DNA of 64,000 nt from Micromonospora sp. C95 (GTDB taxonomy: Bacteria; Actinomycetota; Actinomycetes; Mycobacteriales; Micromonosporaceae), in contig NZ_JAGPXT010000014.1 of NCBI RefSeq assembly GCF_018070465.1, positions 62,001 through 126,000 of the forward strand, written 5' to 3'. Numbering within the stretch: position 1 is the first letter of the stretch; every line of letters starts with the position of its first letter. The notes beneath the pieces are model-generated. The model saw nothing but the letters and a program-made list of their open reading frames with translations. It was not told the DNA's origin and did not search any database. The translations under genes and the position numbers were made by a program. This document shows, one piece after another, positions 44,429 to 53,713 of this stretch.

Positions 44429-46339
44429 GTGGCGGATGGGAGCGATGTGCGAGCGGTGATCGCCGGCCGGTACCGGCTGCTCGATCAGGTCGGGCGCGGC
44501 GGGATGGGGACGGTCTGGCGGGCCGAGGACGAGCTGCTGCACCGCCAGGTGGCGATCAAGCAGGTGGTGCTGCCGGCCTGGCTCGGCGGTGACGAGCTGG
44601 ACCAGTCGCGGGCCCGTACCCTGCGTGAGGCGCGTACCGCGGCACGGCTCAACCACCCCAACGTGGTCCGCGTCTACGACGTGATCGTCGAGGCCGACGA
44701 ACCGTGGATCGTGATGGAGTACGTGCCGTCGCGCACCCTCCAGGACCTCCTCGACGCCGACGGGCCGCTGTCGCCGCAGCGGGCCGCTCGGATCGGGCTG
44801 GCGCTGCTGGACGCGCTGCGGGCGGCGCATGACGCCGGGGTGCTGCACCGCGACGTCAAACCGGCGAACGTCCTCGTCGCCGACGACGGCCGGGTGCTGC
44901 TCACCGACTTCGGGCTGGCCGTGTTCGACGGTGGCGATCAGACGATGACCGGGCCCGGCACCATCCTGGGCTCGCCGCAGTACGTCGCGCCGGAGCGGGC
45001 CGCCGAGGGGGTGTCCAGCGAACGCGCCGACCTCTGGTCGCTCGGCGCCACGCTGCATACCGCCGTCGAGGGTCGCGCCCCGTACGCCCGCAGCACCGCC
45101 ATGGCGACGCTCAGCGCGCTGGCCGCCGCGCCACCGGACCCGGCGCCGCACGCCGGGCCGCTGTCGGCGGTGCTGGCCGGGCTGCTGCGCCGCGATCCCG
45201 CGCACCGCACCGACCACGCCGAGACGCGCCGCCGGCTGCTGGCCGCGGCCGGGCCCGACCCGACCGACGAGCCCGACCGGCCAGGTGCGGACACCGCTCC
45301 CCTGCCCACAGCCGGACCGTCTTCCGCCGGCACCGCCACATCGCCCGGAGCCGCAGCCGCTCCGGCGACGTCAGCCGCCTCGCCCACTCGTGAGCCGACC
45401 GGGCACCCGACTGCCGACGAGGCGACCCGGCCGCCAGTCGGACACCTTCGGAACCAGACCAACCGGCACGAGCCGGACCGGAACCACCGGCACGAGCCGG
45501 ACCAGGCCAGCGGGGACGGCCCGGACCGGATCGGCGGCTCCCCGTCGCCCACGTCGTCCGCCGGCAACTCGACGGTCAGGCCGGACGCCGGGCCACGCCG
45601 GGATGCCGTGGCCCGGCCCTGGGCCCTGGCTGCGGTCGCCGTGCTGGTCGCCATGGCGGCCGGGATCGGCGCCGCCCTCACGGTGGTCGGCACGGGCGCG
45701 GACCAATCCTCGGAGCCGGGCAGTCCTCAGTCGTACGACGTGGGCGCGCCCGGGCCCGACAACCCGTTCCCACGCGACGGCCGACGCCCGCCCGGTCCGC
45801 CGCCCGGCGGCGTCGTCCCTCCGCCGCTGCCCTGCGTACGGCCGTGGGTGGACGGTGCCTCGCTACGCTCCGCCCCGCCCCGGCCCGTCGACGGCTTCCG
45901 GCCGCCCGCCGGGTGGGTGTGGCATGCCGACGCCGACGGGTTCCGGGTGGCGTTGCCCGCCGACTGGCGGCACTCCCGCGACGACGACGTGGCCTGCTTC
46001 CAGGATCCGGCCACCGGTCGCGCCTTCACCGTGGCGGACAGCGCGGACGTCACCACCGAGCCGACGGCCCGGCTGCGCGCGGTGCGGGACCGGGAACTGG
46101 CCGACGGCACCCTGCCGGGCTACCGGGAGTTCCGGCTCGGTCGGGTCGGCGACGCGATCGAGTGGGAGTTCAGTTGGCTGACGCCGCACGGTGACCGGCT
46201 GCGCGCCACGCAGATCGTGCCGGACGCTCCGGCGCCGGGCCGCTTCTGGACGTTGGGCTGGATCACGCACGAGCGGGATTGGACGACCGCGGTGAGCCAA
46301 CTGGCCACCGTCCGGCTCGGCTTCCAGCCCGACCGCTAG
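44429..46339 (+). CDS. Membrane Ser/Thr protein kinase (PknB-like)
   Basis: A 636-residue kinase from GTG 44429. The kinase domain (about 12-270) has the glycine loop VGRGGMGTVWRA, VAIKQVV, catalytic HRDVKPANVL, DFG, and APERAAEGV. A low-complexity Thr/Ala/Pro and His/Asp/Arg linker follows (about 285-390), then one membrane helix at about 398-420 (PWALAAVAVLVAMAAGIGAA). The C-terminal 200 residues are extracellular (WVWHADADGFRVALPADWRH..., no PASTA repeats). It starts 55 bp after the glycosyltransferase and may be cotranscribed, possibly regulating glucan or envelope synthesis. Confidence 0.93.
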   Translation: MADGSDVRAVIAGRYRLLDQVGRGGMGTVWRAEDELLHRQVAIKQVVLPAWLGGDELDQSRARTLREARTAARLNHPNVVRVYDVIVEADEPWIVMEYVPSRTLQDLLDADGPLSPQRAARIGLALLDALRAAHDAGVLHRDVKPANVLVADDGRVLLTDFGLAVFDGGDQTMTGPGTILGSPQYVAPERAAEGVSSERADLWSLGATLHTAVEGRAPYARSTAMATLSALAAAPPDPAPHAGPLSAVLAGLLRRDPAHRTDHAETRRRLLAAAGPDPTDEPDRPGADTAPLPTAGPSSAGTATSPGAAAAPATSAASPTREPTGHPTADEATRPPVGHLRNQTNRHEPDRNHRHEPDQASGDGPDRIGGSPSPTSSAGNSTVRPDAGPRRDAVARPWALAAVAVLVAMAAGIGAALTVVGTGADQSSEPGSPQSYDVGAPGPDNPFPRDGRRPPGPPPGGVVPPPLPCVRPWVDGASLRSAPPRPVDGFRPPAGWVWHADADGFRVALPADWRHSRDDDVACFQDPATGRAFTVADSADVTTEPTARLRAVRDRELADGTLPGYREFRLGRVGDAIEWEFSWLTPHGDRLRATQIVPDAPAPGRFWTLGWITHERDWTTAVSQLATVRLGFQPDR

Positions 46340-46345
46340 CCGGTG

Positions 46346-46723
46346 TCAGCCGGTGAGCGCCACGATGCCGGTGATGGTCCAGCGATTGCCCTCCGCGTCT
46401 TCCGTGGTGAATTTACAGTCACCGAAGATCTCGTCGGTGAGCACGTCCGTGACCGGGGCACCGGCCGCTCGTACCCGGTCCAGGAGAGTCTCGACCTCCC
46501 AGCCGTTGTTACCGATGGTGAATCCGTGGTGCGCCCCACCGGAGGCAGCCGGGGCGTTCGGGCCGGCGCCGGCCTGACCGATCGTGACCCGGTTGTAGTA
46601 GCCCAGCGAGAGGTCGACCCGGTGCACGACACCGGTCTCGTCGGTCTCGACCGCCTTCTCCTCGAAGCCGAGGACGTCGACGAGGAACCGCCGACCGATC
46701 TCGATGTCCCGGTAGAGAACCAT
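46346..46723 (-). CDS. VOC-family (glyoxalase-like) protein
   Basis: A 125-residue single-domain VOC protein from ATG 46723, with AGGAGG seven bases upstream. It has the paired beta-alpha-beta-beta-beta pattern (YRDIEIGRRFLVDVLGFEEK, VHRVDLSLGYYNRVTIG, HHGFTIGNNGW, GNRWTITGIVALTG) and the usual final Glu replaced or shifted. Substrate not predictable. It is convergent with the kinase gene, only 6 bp apart, with no clear terminator between them. Confidence 0.85.
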   Translation of the reverse strand: MVLYRDIEIGRRFLVDVLGFEEKAVETDETGVVHRVDLSLGYYNRVTIGQAGAGPNAPAASGGAHHGFTIGNNGWEVETLLDRVRAAGAPVTDVLTDEIFGDCKFTTEDAEGNRWTITGIVALTG

Positions 46724-47033
46724 GAGACCTCCTGGCGCCGGAGAACCGAACGGCATGGGTCGGCTCAGCGTAGCGACCGGCGGCAACCGCCCGACACCGC
46801 GCCGGGAATCGGGGAGCCCACGCGGCGCCTCGGGCGGCACCGCCGTCCCATGGCCGACAGATCGTGCCGGACGACCGCTACGCGCTGCCATACTCCCTGG
46901 TGGTCGGCCCGGTTCACCGACCGGCTCCGACAATCGTCCGAAGTGGACGGCCTGGATGGTCCCCCTGCGGCGCCGTAGCGAACTACAGTGGCGTAGTTTT
47001 GGCGCTCAAGATCCCTGGGGAGGGCGAGCCGAG
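46724..47033. other. 310-bp divergent spacer without recognisable gene
   Basis: The spacer lies between the minus-strand VOC gene and the plus-strand membrane hydrolase. Open frames crossing it have no ribosome site and continue into spurious frames. A small inverted element CTAC-N6-GTAG is at 46983-46996; no convincing promoter hexamers are seen. Confidence 0.4.
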
Positions 47034-47843
47034 ATGATGGGACCGTCGCACGCGCTGTCTGGCGCGGCGGTATGGCTGAGCGGGTCCTGGGCGCTACAGC
47101 ACTTCTACGACTACGAGCAGTCGCCGTTGGCGTTGGCCGTCGGCACCGCCGTCTGCGCCGGTGGGGCGCTGCTGCCCGACCTCGATCTGTCCGGCAAGGT
47201 CACCCGCAACCAGGGTGGGGCAACCGTGGCCCGCACGTTCGGCGTCTTCTCGCTGTTCCTCGCCGAGGTGGTGGAGAAGGTCTCGCTGGGCGTCTACTAC
47301 GCCACCAAACTCAGCCGCGATCCCAAGCGCAGCAACGGTCACCGCACGCTGACCCACACCATCCCGTTCACCGTGCTGGTGGGTTGGGGCACCACCACGC
47401 TGTGCGCCCGGTACGGCAAGTGGGCGGTCATCGGCATCCTGTTCTTCATGATCGGTCTAGCCCTGCGTGGCCTGTTCGACGAGTGGGCCGAACGCGCGGG
47501 CTGGGTCATCGTCACCCTGGTCTCGGCCGGCGCGGCCGTGTTCACCGCCGCGAACCTCCCCGGCGACCGGGGCTATCCGATGATCGGACTGGCCGTCGGC
47601 GTGGGCTGTTTCGTGCATATCATCGGTGACATGATCACCCGGGCCGGCGTACCGATCCTGTGGCCGATTCCGATCAAACGCCGGATGTGGACACCGATCA
47701 GCCTGCCCGACAGCATCGCGCTGCGGGCCGGCGGCAAGACCGAGATCGTGGTGGTCCGCACCGCGCTGACGATCGTGTCGGTGCTGGCCACGCTCGGCCT
47801 CGTCGCTCCCTCGGTGTTGCAGAAGTTCAACCTCGACCTGTGA
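47034..47843 (+). CDS. Inner-membrane metal-dependent hydrolase (YdjM/LexA-binding-like)
   Basis: A 269-residue membrane protein of the YdjM-type metal-dependent hydrolase family. Conserved His/Asp residues are visible: GPSHALSGAAVW, AGGALLPDLDLSGKVTRNQG, NGHRTLTHTIPF and VGCFVHIIGDMITRAGVPIL, alternating with about five membrane helices. ATG 47034 or 47037. The stop overlaps the GTG of the amidohydrolase (GTGA), so the two are translated together. In this family H-x-S/T-H and D-x-D groups bind metal, but a physiological substrate is not established. Confidence 0.87.
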   Translation: MMGPSHALSGAAVWLSGSWALQHFYDYEQSPLALAVGTAVCAGGALLPDLDLSGKVTRNQGGATVARTFGVFSLFLAEVVEKVSLGVYYATKLSRDPKRSNGHRTLTHTIPFTVLVGWGTTTLCARYGKWAVIGILFFMIGLALRGLFDEWAERAGWVIVTLVSAGAAVFTAANLPGDRGYPMIGLAVGVGCFVHIIGDMITRAGVPILWPIPIKRRMWTPISLPDSIALRAGGKTEIVVVRTALTIVSVLATLGLVAPSVLQKFNLDL

Positions 47844-48790
47844 GCGTCCAGCCCGTCGATCCGTCGATCGTGGCCGCCGACGAGGCGGTGCCACGATTCT
47901 GGCAAGGGCTCGGTCTGCCCGGCCTGGCCGACGTGCACGTGCACTTCCTGCCGCCGAGGCTGCGCCGCCGGGTGTGGGACTACTTCGACTCCGCCGGCCC
48001 GCTGGTGGGGTTGGAGTGGTCCATCCGGTACCGGTGGAGTGACGCCGAACGGGTCGCCCACCTCCGTCTGCTGGGGGTACGAGCGTTCAGTGCGCTGGCG
48101 TACGCCCACCGGCCCGGCATGGCCGAGCAGCTGAACCGGTGGACGCTTGACTTCGCCCGCGACACCCCTGGCTGCCTGCCCTCGGCGACCTTCTTCCCCG
48201 AGCCGGCGGCGCCGCGCTACGTCGCCGAGGCGATCGACGCCGGTGCGCGGGTGTTCAAGGTGCACTTCCAGGTCGGTGGTTTCGCGCCCACCGACCCGGC
48301 ATTGGCGCCGGTGTGGGATCTGCTCACCGAGGCTGGCGTGCCGGTGGTCGTGCATGCCGGGCACGCGCCGGTGGGCACCGCGCACACCGGGCCGGAGCCG
48401 TTCGCCGCGCTGCTCGCCCGGCACCGGCGGCTGCCCGCGATCGTCGCCCACCTGGGTGCTCCGGACTACCCCGCCTTCCTGGACCTCGCCGACCGGCACG
48501 AGCGGGTACGACTGGACACCACCATGGCGTTCACGCCCTTCCTCGACCGTTTCGTGCCTTTCCCGGCCGAGGAACTGCCGCGACTGCGCGAGCTGGGGCT
48601 GGCTGGCAAGGTGCTGCTGGGCAGCGACTTCCCCAACATCCCCTACCCGTACGCGGACCAGTTGACCGGTCTGACCCGACTCGACCTGGGCGACGACTGG
48701 CTGCGGATGGTCTGCTGGCAGGCTGCCGCCACCCTGTTCGACCTGCCCCCACCCAGCCCTGTTGATCATGAGGTTGGCGACACTCCCTGA
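47840..48790 (+). CDS. Amidohydrolase-family (TIM-barrel) metal-dependent hydrolase
   Basis: A 316-residue hydrolase starting at GTG 47840 inside the previous stop. It shows the metal-binding ADVHVHFLP near the N-terminus (H-x-H), VVVHAGHAPVG, IVAHLGAPDYPAFLDLA and the late Asp in KVLLGSDFPNIPYPY, the pattern of the amidohydrolase_2 (ACMSD-like) group of decarboxylases and lactonases. The last residues (PVDHEVGDTP) are encoded by the left arm of a terminator hairpin, so the C-terminus has probably been extended by it. Confidence 0.87.
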   Translation: MSVQPVDPSIVAADEAVPRFWQGLGLPGLADVHVHFLPPRLRRRVWDYFDSAGPLVGLEWSIRYRWSDAERVAHLRLLGVRAFSALAYAHRPGMAEQLNRWTLDFARDTPGCLPSATFFPEPAAPRYVAEAIDAGARVFKVHFQVGGFAPTDPALAPVWDLLTEAGVPVVVHAGHAPVGTAHTGPEPFAALLARHRRLPAIVAHLGAPDYPAFLDLADRHERVRLDTTMAFTPFLDRFVPFPAEELPRLRELGLAGKVLLGSDFPNIPYPYADQLTGLTRLDLGDDWLRMVCWQAAATLFDLPPPSPVDHEVGDTP

Positions 48791-48821
48791 TCTTCAACCT
48801 GCCGCCAACCTCATGATCAAC
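48761..48821 (+). terminator. Perfect 19-bp hairpin spanning the amidohydrolase stop
   Basis: Arms GTTGATCATGAGGTTGGCG (48761-48779) and the exact complement (48803-48821), loop 23 bases containing the TGA stop. It lies between convergent genes and probably serves both. It shares the TGATCA core with 37521-37577. Confidence 0.85.
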
Positions 48822-48842
48822 CAGCGGAGAGGGGTGGGTGGG

Positions 48843-49454
48843 TTAGACGCCGACGCGCTGTTCGGGGACGGTGAGGCCGTAGAGGGCCATCAGTTCGGGG
48901 GTGTCGACGCGGCTGCCGTCGGCCACCGCGTCGCAGGCGATGTCGACGATCTGGTCCTTGTGCGCCAAGAGGTACGGGCGGGCGCCGACGTCGGCACTGG
49001 CCAGGGTGGCGATGCCCGGCCAGTGCCGACGGCCGAACAGCATCGGGTAACCGCGCAGGCCGTTGTAGGTGGCACAGACCAGCACGTCGGGGAAGGGCAG
49101 TGCGGCCACCCGACGGACCGCCGCGGCGGTGAGCCCCGGCATGTCCACCGGCACCACCACCGCTGCCTCGACCCGATCGTCGTCGATGCCGGCGAGGCCG
49201 GCCCGGATGGACGAGCCCACGCCGGTACCCCAGGCGCGGTTGACCACCACCGTGGCGCGACTCAGGTCGGCGGTCTCACGGACCTGGTCGGCCGCGGCGC
49301 CGAGGACGACCACGATCTGCCCGCAACCCGCCTCCGTCAGCGTGTCGATCATCTGGTCGACCAGTGGCTTGCCACCCTGGTGCAGCAGGGCCTCCGGCCC
49401 GCCGATCCGACGGCCGCCCCCCGCAGCGATGATCATTCCTGCGATCCGGTTCAG
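48843..49454 (-). CDS. MobA-like NTP transferase, probable CTG start
   Basis: A protein of 197-203 residues of the molybdenum-cofactor nucleotidyltransferase type. It has the N-terminal nucleotide loop MIIAAGGGRRIGGPEALL, then VVVPVDMPGLTAAAV (Mg2+-binding Asp) and LRGYPMLFGRRHWP. In most relatives the loop reads G-x-G-x-R-x-G-x-x-K; here Glu replaces the Lys. The best ribosome site (GGAGGGA, 49463-49469) is eight bases before an in-frame CTG (49454), which yields LNRIAGMIIAAGGG as in relatives; ATG 49436 has no site and begins inside the first beta strand. No molybdoenzyme genes are near. Confidence 0.8.
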   Translation of the reverse strand: MNRIAGMIIAAGGGRRIGGPEALLHQGGKPLVDQMIDTLTEAGCGQIVVVLGAAADQVRETADLSRATVVVNRAWGTGVGSSIRAGLAGIDDDRVEAAVVVPVDMPGLTAAAVRRVAALPFPDVLVCATYNGLRGYPMLFGRRHWPGIATLASADVGARPYLLAHKDQIVDIACDAVADGSRVDTPELMALYGLTVPEQRVGV

Positions 49455-49580
49455 AGCTGCGCTCCCTCCAGCGTGGGAGCGGTCGGGGCCGCACGACCCC
49501 GACCCTCCCGTCCTACGCACACCGTTTGCAACGACAGCGGTTGGAGGAGAGTGGCGGGGCATTTGGTGTAAATTGGGTAT

Positions 49581-50828
49581 CTATCCGGACCGTACGGACG
49601 TCTTCTCCGCCGCACTATGGTCCGGATCGCACGAAATCGGCAGCAGCGCCAGCATCCCCACCGCCACCAGCAGATAGGCGTTGCCGCCGAGAAAGCCGTG
49701 CGGCCCGCCGAACCCGTTGGCGAAGATCCACACGACGCCGCTGCAGAGCACCGCGTACCCGACGACGAAGGCCCGCAGCCGCCGCCGCGCGACGGGTCGG
49801 GTCGGCGGCCACGGCAGCGTCGCACCGACGAGGACGATCAATCCGGGTACCAGCCACACGAGATGGTGCACCCAGCTGACCGGACTGACCAGCACCCCGA
49901 GGACCCCGGTGAGGGCGAACCCGACGCGCTCGTCGCCGGCGGCCCGCCGGACCCGGAACCACCAGACCGTGAGCGCCGAGGCCACCAGGCAGAGCCACAG
50001 CAACCGGTCGGGGTGCGCCGGGTCGAGCCGGGCGACCAGGCCCAGCAGCGACTGGTTCGACACGTACTCCAGCTTCCCGACCCGGCCGGTGTCCCACAGC
50101 GCCTCGGCGAAGAAGGTGCGGGTGGCGTTCGGTGCCACGACCGCCGCCAGCAGCGTCGCCACCGCCGTGGTCGCCGTGGCCGTCGCGGCGGCCCGCCACC
50201 GTCGGGTCACCAGCAGGTACGCGACGAAGACCGCCGGCGTCAGCTTGATCGCGGCGGCCAGGCCGATGCCGACGCCGGCCAGCCGATGCCGACGCTCCAA
50301 CAACCACAGGTCGACGTAGACCAGGGCCACCAGCAGCAGATTCACCTGCCCGAAGCTGACCGTGTCGCGGACCGGGTTGAGCGCGGCGAACAGACAGGCC
50401 GCCAACGCCATGGTCTGCCACCTGGGCCGGCCGGCGCGCCGCGCCACGGGGTCCACCAGCAGGTTCAGCAGGAAACCGGCCGCCACGACGGTGAGCGCCA
50501 GGTTCGCCGCGATCGCCGGATGCCAGGGCAGGGCCGCCACCGGCCGCATGACCAACGCGGCGAACGGTGGATAGGTGAAGCCGTACTGGTTCCAGGTCAC
50601 CCACTCGTAGAGTTGGCCGCCGCTTGCCCAGTGTCGTACCGCGCCGTGGTAGACACCGATGTCGAACCAGCCCCGGTGCCCGGGCAGCACGGCGATCGCC
50701 ACGCCGATCGCGGTGGCCAGCCCGATGATCAGCAACGCCGGCTGCCAGGTCGGGGTGGCCGGTCCGGCGGCCGTGCCGGCCCCAGGTGCGGCGGTGCCGT
50801 TGCCCCGGAAACGTCCGGTGGTGGTCAC
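49581..50828 (-). CDS. GT87-family polyprenol-phosphate mannosyltransferase (PimE-like)
   Basis: A 415-residue polytopic membrane glycosyltransferase with about 10 helices. The early luminal loop PGHRGWFDIGVYHGAVRHWA carries the catalytic Asp expected in GT-C enzymes, and FTYPPFAALVMRP, LNPVRDTVSFGQVNLLLVAL, AAAIKLTPAVFVAYLL are GT87 hallmarks. GTG 50828 overlaps the MptB stop (GTGA). An open frame that continues to 52382 is a shadow of mptB. It probably adds mannose from polyprenyl-phospho-mannose to a phosphoinositol or lipomannan-like glycolipid; acceptor inferred from family. Confidence 0.87.
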   Translation of the reverse strand: MTTTGRFRGNGTAAPGAGTAAGPATPTWQPALLIIGLATAIGVAIAVLPGHRGWFDIGVYHGAVRHWASGGQLYEWVTWNQYGFTYPPFAALVMRPVAALPWHPAIAANLALTVVAAGFLLNLLVDPVARRAGRPRWQTMALAACLFAALNPVRDTVSFGQVNLLLVALVYVDLWLLERRHRLAGVGIGLAAAIKLTPAVFVAYLLVTRRWRAAATATATTAVATLLAAVVAPNATRTFFAEALWDTGRVGKLEYVSNQSLLGLVARLDPAHPDRLLWLCLVASALTVWWFRVRRAAGDERVGFALTGVLGVLVSPVSWVHHLVWLVPGLIVLVGATLPWPPTRPVARRRLRAFVVGYAVLCSGVVWIFANGFGGPHGFLGGNAYLLVAVGMLALLPISCDPDHSAAEKTSVRSG

Positions 50829-52276
50829 CGGCGCCCCGCCAGGGCCAGCGGGGCCGACCGGGTGAGCAGCCGCAACACGCCGACGATGGCCAGGCCGACG
50901 AGCACGCCCGCCGCCGCGAGCACCGCCTGACCGAGGTCCGGGCCGAAACCGCTGGGCAGGACCGCGAACGCCAGCACCGTCGCGGCGAGCGCCGCGGCCT
51001 GCCGCAGCCGCCCGGGCGGGGCCGCCGCGGCGACCAGCACCAGTCCCCACAGCGCGTACCAGGGCCGGGTCGCCGGGCCGAGCAGCGCCACGGCGAGCAG
51101 GACCAGGCCGACGGCGTACGGCGGACCGAGCCGATGCCGCTGGTGCCAGGCGGCCACGGCGACGGCGATCAGGCCGAGCAGGCCCACCAGGACCCCGGCG
51201 CGCATCGGCGCGGTGCCCAGATCCAGATCGAGCGTTTCCGCGAACCGCTGGACGCCCCGGCCGAGGGCGGTCGAGATGGACCAGCTGTGCCGGTACACGG
51301 GCGTGGCGAGGGCGTCGATCCAGCCGTATCCGATTCCGCTCGCCCAGGTCACCGTCACGCCGCTGGCCACCGCGAGGCCGGCGACCCGCACCACCGCCCG
51401 GCCGACGCCGACGCGCCGGGCGGCGAGCGCGCCCACCACCAGCAGACCCAGCAGCGCCGGCACCTTGACCAGCGCGGCGAACGTGACGAGCACGGTCGCC
51501 GCACCGAACCGGTCGGCCAGTGCCAGCCGAAGGCCGAGCACCAGCAGACCCAGCATCACCGCCTCGTTGTGCGCACCCGCGACCAGGTGCAGCGGAACCA
51601 GCGGGTTGAGCACCCCCAGCCAGAGCGCGGCCGCCGGGTCTACCCCGCAGTGCTGTGCCAGAGCCGGCAGGTTGATCACGAGAAGGGCCACCCCGGCCAC
51701 CGCCACGAGCCGCAGTGTCAGCACGCCGAGCGCCAGGTTCCCACCGGTGAGCCAGGAAACTCCGGCGGCGAGGGACAGGAAGACCGGCCCGTACGGTGCG
51801 GGCGTCTGCTGCCACATCTGCGGCACCTCGACGGCGAGGTGTCCACCGAGGTGCGCCACCCCCACCCGGTAGACATCCAGGTCGGCCAGGACCATCGCGC
51901 CCTGGGCCAGATAGCTGTAGACGTCGCGGGAGAACATGGGCGGTGCCAGCAACAACGGCGCGGCCCAACAGGCAAGCGTGACGGCTCCACCGCGCCGGTG
52001 GGCGGGGTCGTCCGGTGTGCCGCCGGGCCGACGCAGGTCGCGGCCGGCCCACCACCAGGCGAGCGTGAGCAGGGTCAGCCCGGCGTAGCCGGCCGCCAAC
52101 GCGGGCCGGTCGGCGTGGCGGAGGGCTGTCCACCACAGGGCGTCGGGTACCGGGAGGGCACCGGCACCGCAACCGGCGACCGCCAGCAACGCGGTGCCCG
52201 CGCCACCCAGGAGTCGGTACGCCAAGACGCTCGTCGGTGTCAGCACCGGGGAATGGTGGCAGCGCGAGCTGACCAT
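50825..52276 (-). CDS. mptB: Alpha-1,6-mannosyltransferase MptB-like (GT-C)
   Basis: A membrane protein of up to 483 residues with about 12 hydrophobic helices. The family motif FSRDVYSYLAQGAMVLADLD (catalytic Asp in the first large loop), PYGPVFLSLAAGVSWLTGGN and LNPLVPLHLVAGAHNEAVML identify the MptA/MptB class of polyprenol-phosphomannose-dependent enzymes that extend the mannan backbone of lipomannan. ATG 52276 or GTG 52243 may be the start. It is coupled to the GT87 gene and follows the sulfotransferase on the same strand, suggesting a cell-envelope glycolipid locus. Confidence 0.88.
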   Translation of the reverse strand: MVSSRCHHSPVLTPTSVLAYRLLGGAGTALLAVAGCGAGALPVPDALWWTALRHADRPALAAGYAGLTLLTLAWWWAGRDLRRPGGTPDDPAHRRGGAVTLACWAAPLLLAPPMFSRDVYSYLAQGAMVLADLDVYRVGVAHLGGHLAVEVPQMWQQTPAPYGPVFLSLAAGVSWLTGGNLALGVLTLRLVAVAGVALLVINLPALAQHCGVDPAAALWLGVLNPLVPLHLVAGAHNEAVMLGLLVLGLRLALADRFGAATVLVTFAALVKVPALLGLLVVGALAARRVGVGRAVVRVAGLAVASGVTVTWASGIGYGWIDALATPVYRHSWSISTALGRGVQRFAETLDLDLGTAPMRAGVLVGLLGLIAVAVAAWHQRHRLGPPYAVGLVLLAVALLGPATRPWYALWGLVLVAAAAPPGRLRQAAALAATVLAFAVLPSGFGPDLGQAVLAAAGVLVGLAIVGVLRLLTRSAPLALAGRR

Positions 52277-52403
52277 GAGACGGCCACCGGTCGGTCAACA
52301 GGAGGCCCTCGGATGTCCCCTCGGGACCGGGCCTGGCCGCCGGGTGGGCGGCGCCACCGGCCACCCGCGTCACATCACCCAAGCCGGCAGATACCGGGCC
52401 GGG

Positions 52404-53510
52404 TTACGGCTCCCGACGGGTGGCCAGCCGCAACCGGCGTTTGACGCCGCCGGCCGCGCGGGTCCGCAGCCGGGAGAGGACGTTCACCTTGTCGGACGGG
52501 GCGTTCAGTTGCTGGCTGAGGAGGTCGGCGTGGTCCAGCATGCCGACGATCGTCTCGACGGCGACCTGGAGCAGCTGGTCCTCGGTCAGTTCGTCGGGGC
52601 TGACGCTTTCCCGCATCACGGTCGGCCGCAGCTCGTCCAGGTCACCGACGATTCGACACGGATAGTCCTGAAGCTCCTTGATCTGCTGCTCCGCCAGCTC
52701 CCGCACCCAGTCGGCCCGGTCCAGGCCGACGCCGAAGGGCACCCCCTCACGCCGCTTGAGCACGGCGTCGACCAGGTGCTGGTGGACCACCTTCTGGTAC
52801 GGCGTCCGCAGCGGATAATTGTCGCCCAACGCCAGGTTGACCCGGCGGAGCAGCTCGATCTCGGCCGCGCCGAGCGACGGATTCGAGGTGGGTTCCGCCA
52901 GTTCACACAGCCCGTCCGGAATACCCAGGATCCCGGCGAACCGGTGCCACAGCAGGTCCCTCGGCGCGCCGGGCGGTGGAACGGTCACCAGGTACCGGTG
53001 CTGCGGGGGCACCAGATCGCCCCAGCGGCGCAGCATGCTCGGTGCGGTGTGGTTGTCCCAGAAGGTGTCGGCCCGGCCCTCCTCGACGGCACGCAGGAAG
53101 GCACCGAACCGCCAGCCGCTGCGCGCCCGGATGCTCTGCTGCCAGAAGGACGGGAAGGTCCGCCACAGGTCACGGCCGGCCGCGATGACGTGGACCTCGG
53201 CGGCCTCCAGGCTCTGCACCGCCCGGGCAGCCTGCGCATCGGTCGCCGCGCCCAGCCCCTCGTTGCTGATGATCGCGTCACCGGGCCAGTCGCGTACCTT
53301 CTCGGCCAGCCGATCCCACGTCCAGTAGGCGTCACTGTCCCGCCAGTACGCCACGCGCAGATCGGCCATCGCGTGGTCGTGCGCCGCCGCGCTGGCCGGC
53401 AACAGAATGCCGGCCTCCGCCAGCGCGGCACTATTGTTCCAGAGCACGTTCTGCACATAGGTGCTTCCCGTTTTCGGTGCACCGATGTGCAGATAGACGC
53501 GTCTGGCCAT
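52404..53510 (-). CDS. Sulfotransferase-family protein
   Basis: A 368-residue sulfotransferase-like protein. The 5'-phosphosulfate loop is HIGAPKTGSTYVQNVLW at residues about 7-23, the hallmark of PAPS-dependent enzymes. Later ISNEGLGAAT, VHVIAAGRDLWRTFPSFWQQ (3'-phosphate-binding Arg/Ser region) and RADTFWDNHTAPSMLRRWGD follow the family order. The C-terminal 60 residues are basic and helical. It precedes mptB and the GT87 gene on the same strand by 127 bp, so it might sulfate an envelope mannan, though a secondary metabolite is an equal possibility. Confidence 0.85.
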   Translation of the reverse strand: MARRVYLHIGAPKTGSTYVQNVLWNNSAALAEAGILLPASAAAHDHAMADLRVAYWRDSDAYWTWDRLAEKVRDWPGDAIISNEGLGAATDAQAARAVQSLEAAEVHVIAAGRDLWRTFPSFWQQSIRARSGWRFGAFLRAVEEGRADTFWDNHTAPSMLRRWGDLVPPQHRYLVTVPPPGAPRDLLWHRFAGILGIPDGLCELAEPTSNPSLGAAEIELLRRVNLALGDNYPLRTPYQKVVHQHLVDAVLKRREGVPFGVGLDRADWVRELAEQQIKELQDYPCRIVGDLDELRPTVMRESVSPDELTEDQLLQVAVETIVGMLDHADLLSQQLNAPSDKVNVLSRLRTRAAGGVKRRLRLATRREP

Positions 53511-53713
53511 GCCGCCTCCCTGGCATCGACATCACGTCGATCGACGTGGTCACGTTTGCGGAGCCAGGGTGACATACCGCGGGCGTACACCAAAACAGCG
53601 GGCGACGCCTTTTCAGCCGGACGAATTCCCGGTTCTTCGGACATGTACGGGCCGCGAAAATCAGGTGAACAATCCCCTGCCGGCGTAGGCGGTCGGCGGT
53701 TCGTCGAGGGCGA

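Noticed and set aside
50829..52382. N-terminal extension of the GT87 gene to a 933-codon protein
   Set aside because: The extension lies over the mptB gene in another frame. The GTG at 50828 in the GTGA overlap begins the recognisable family N-terminus.
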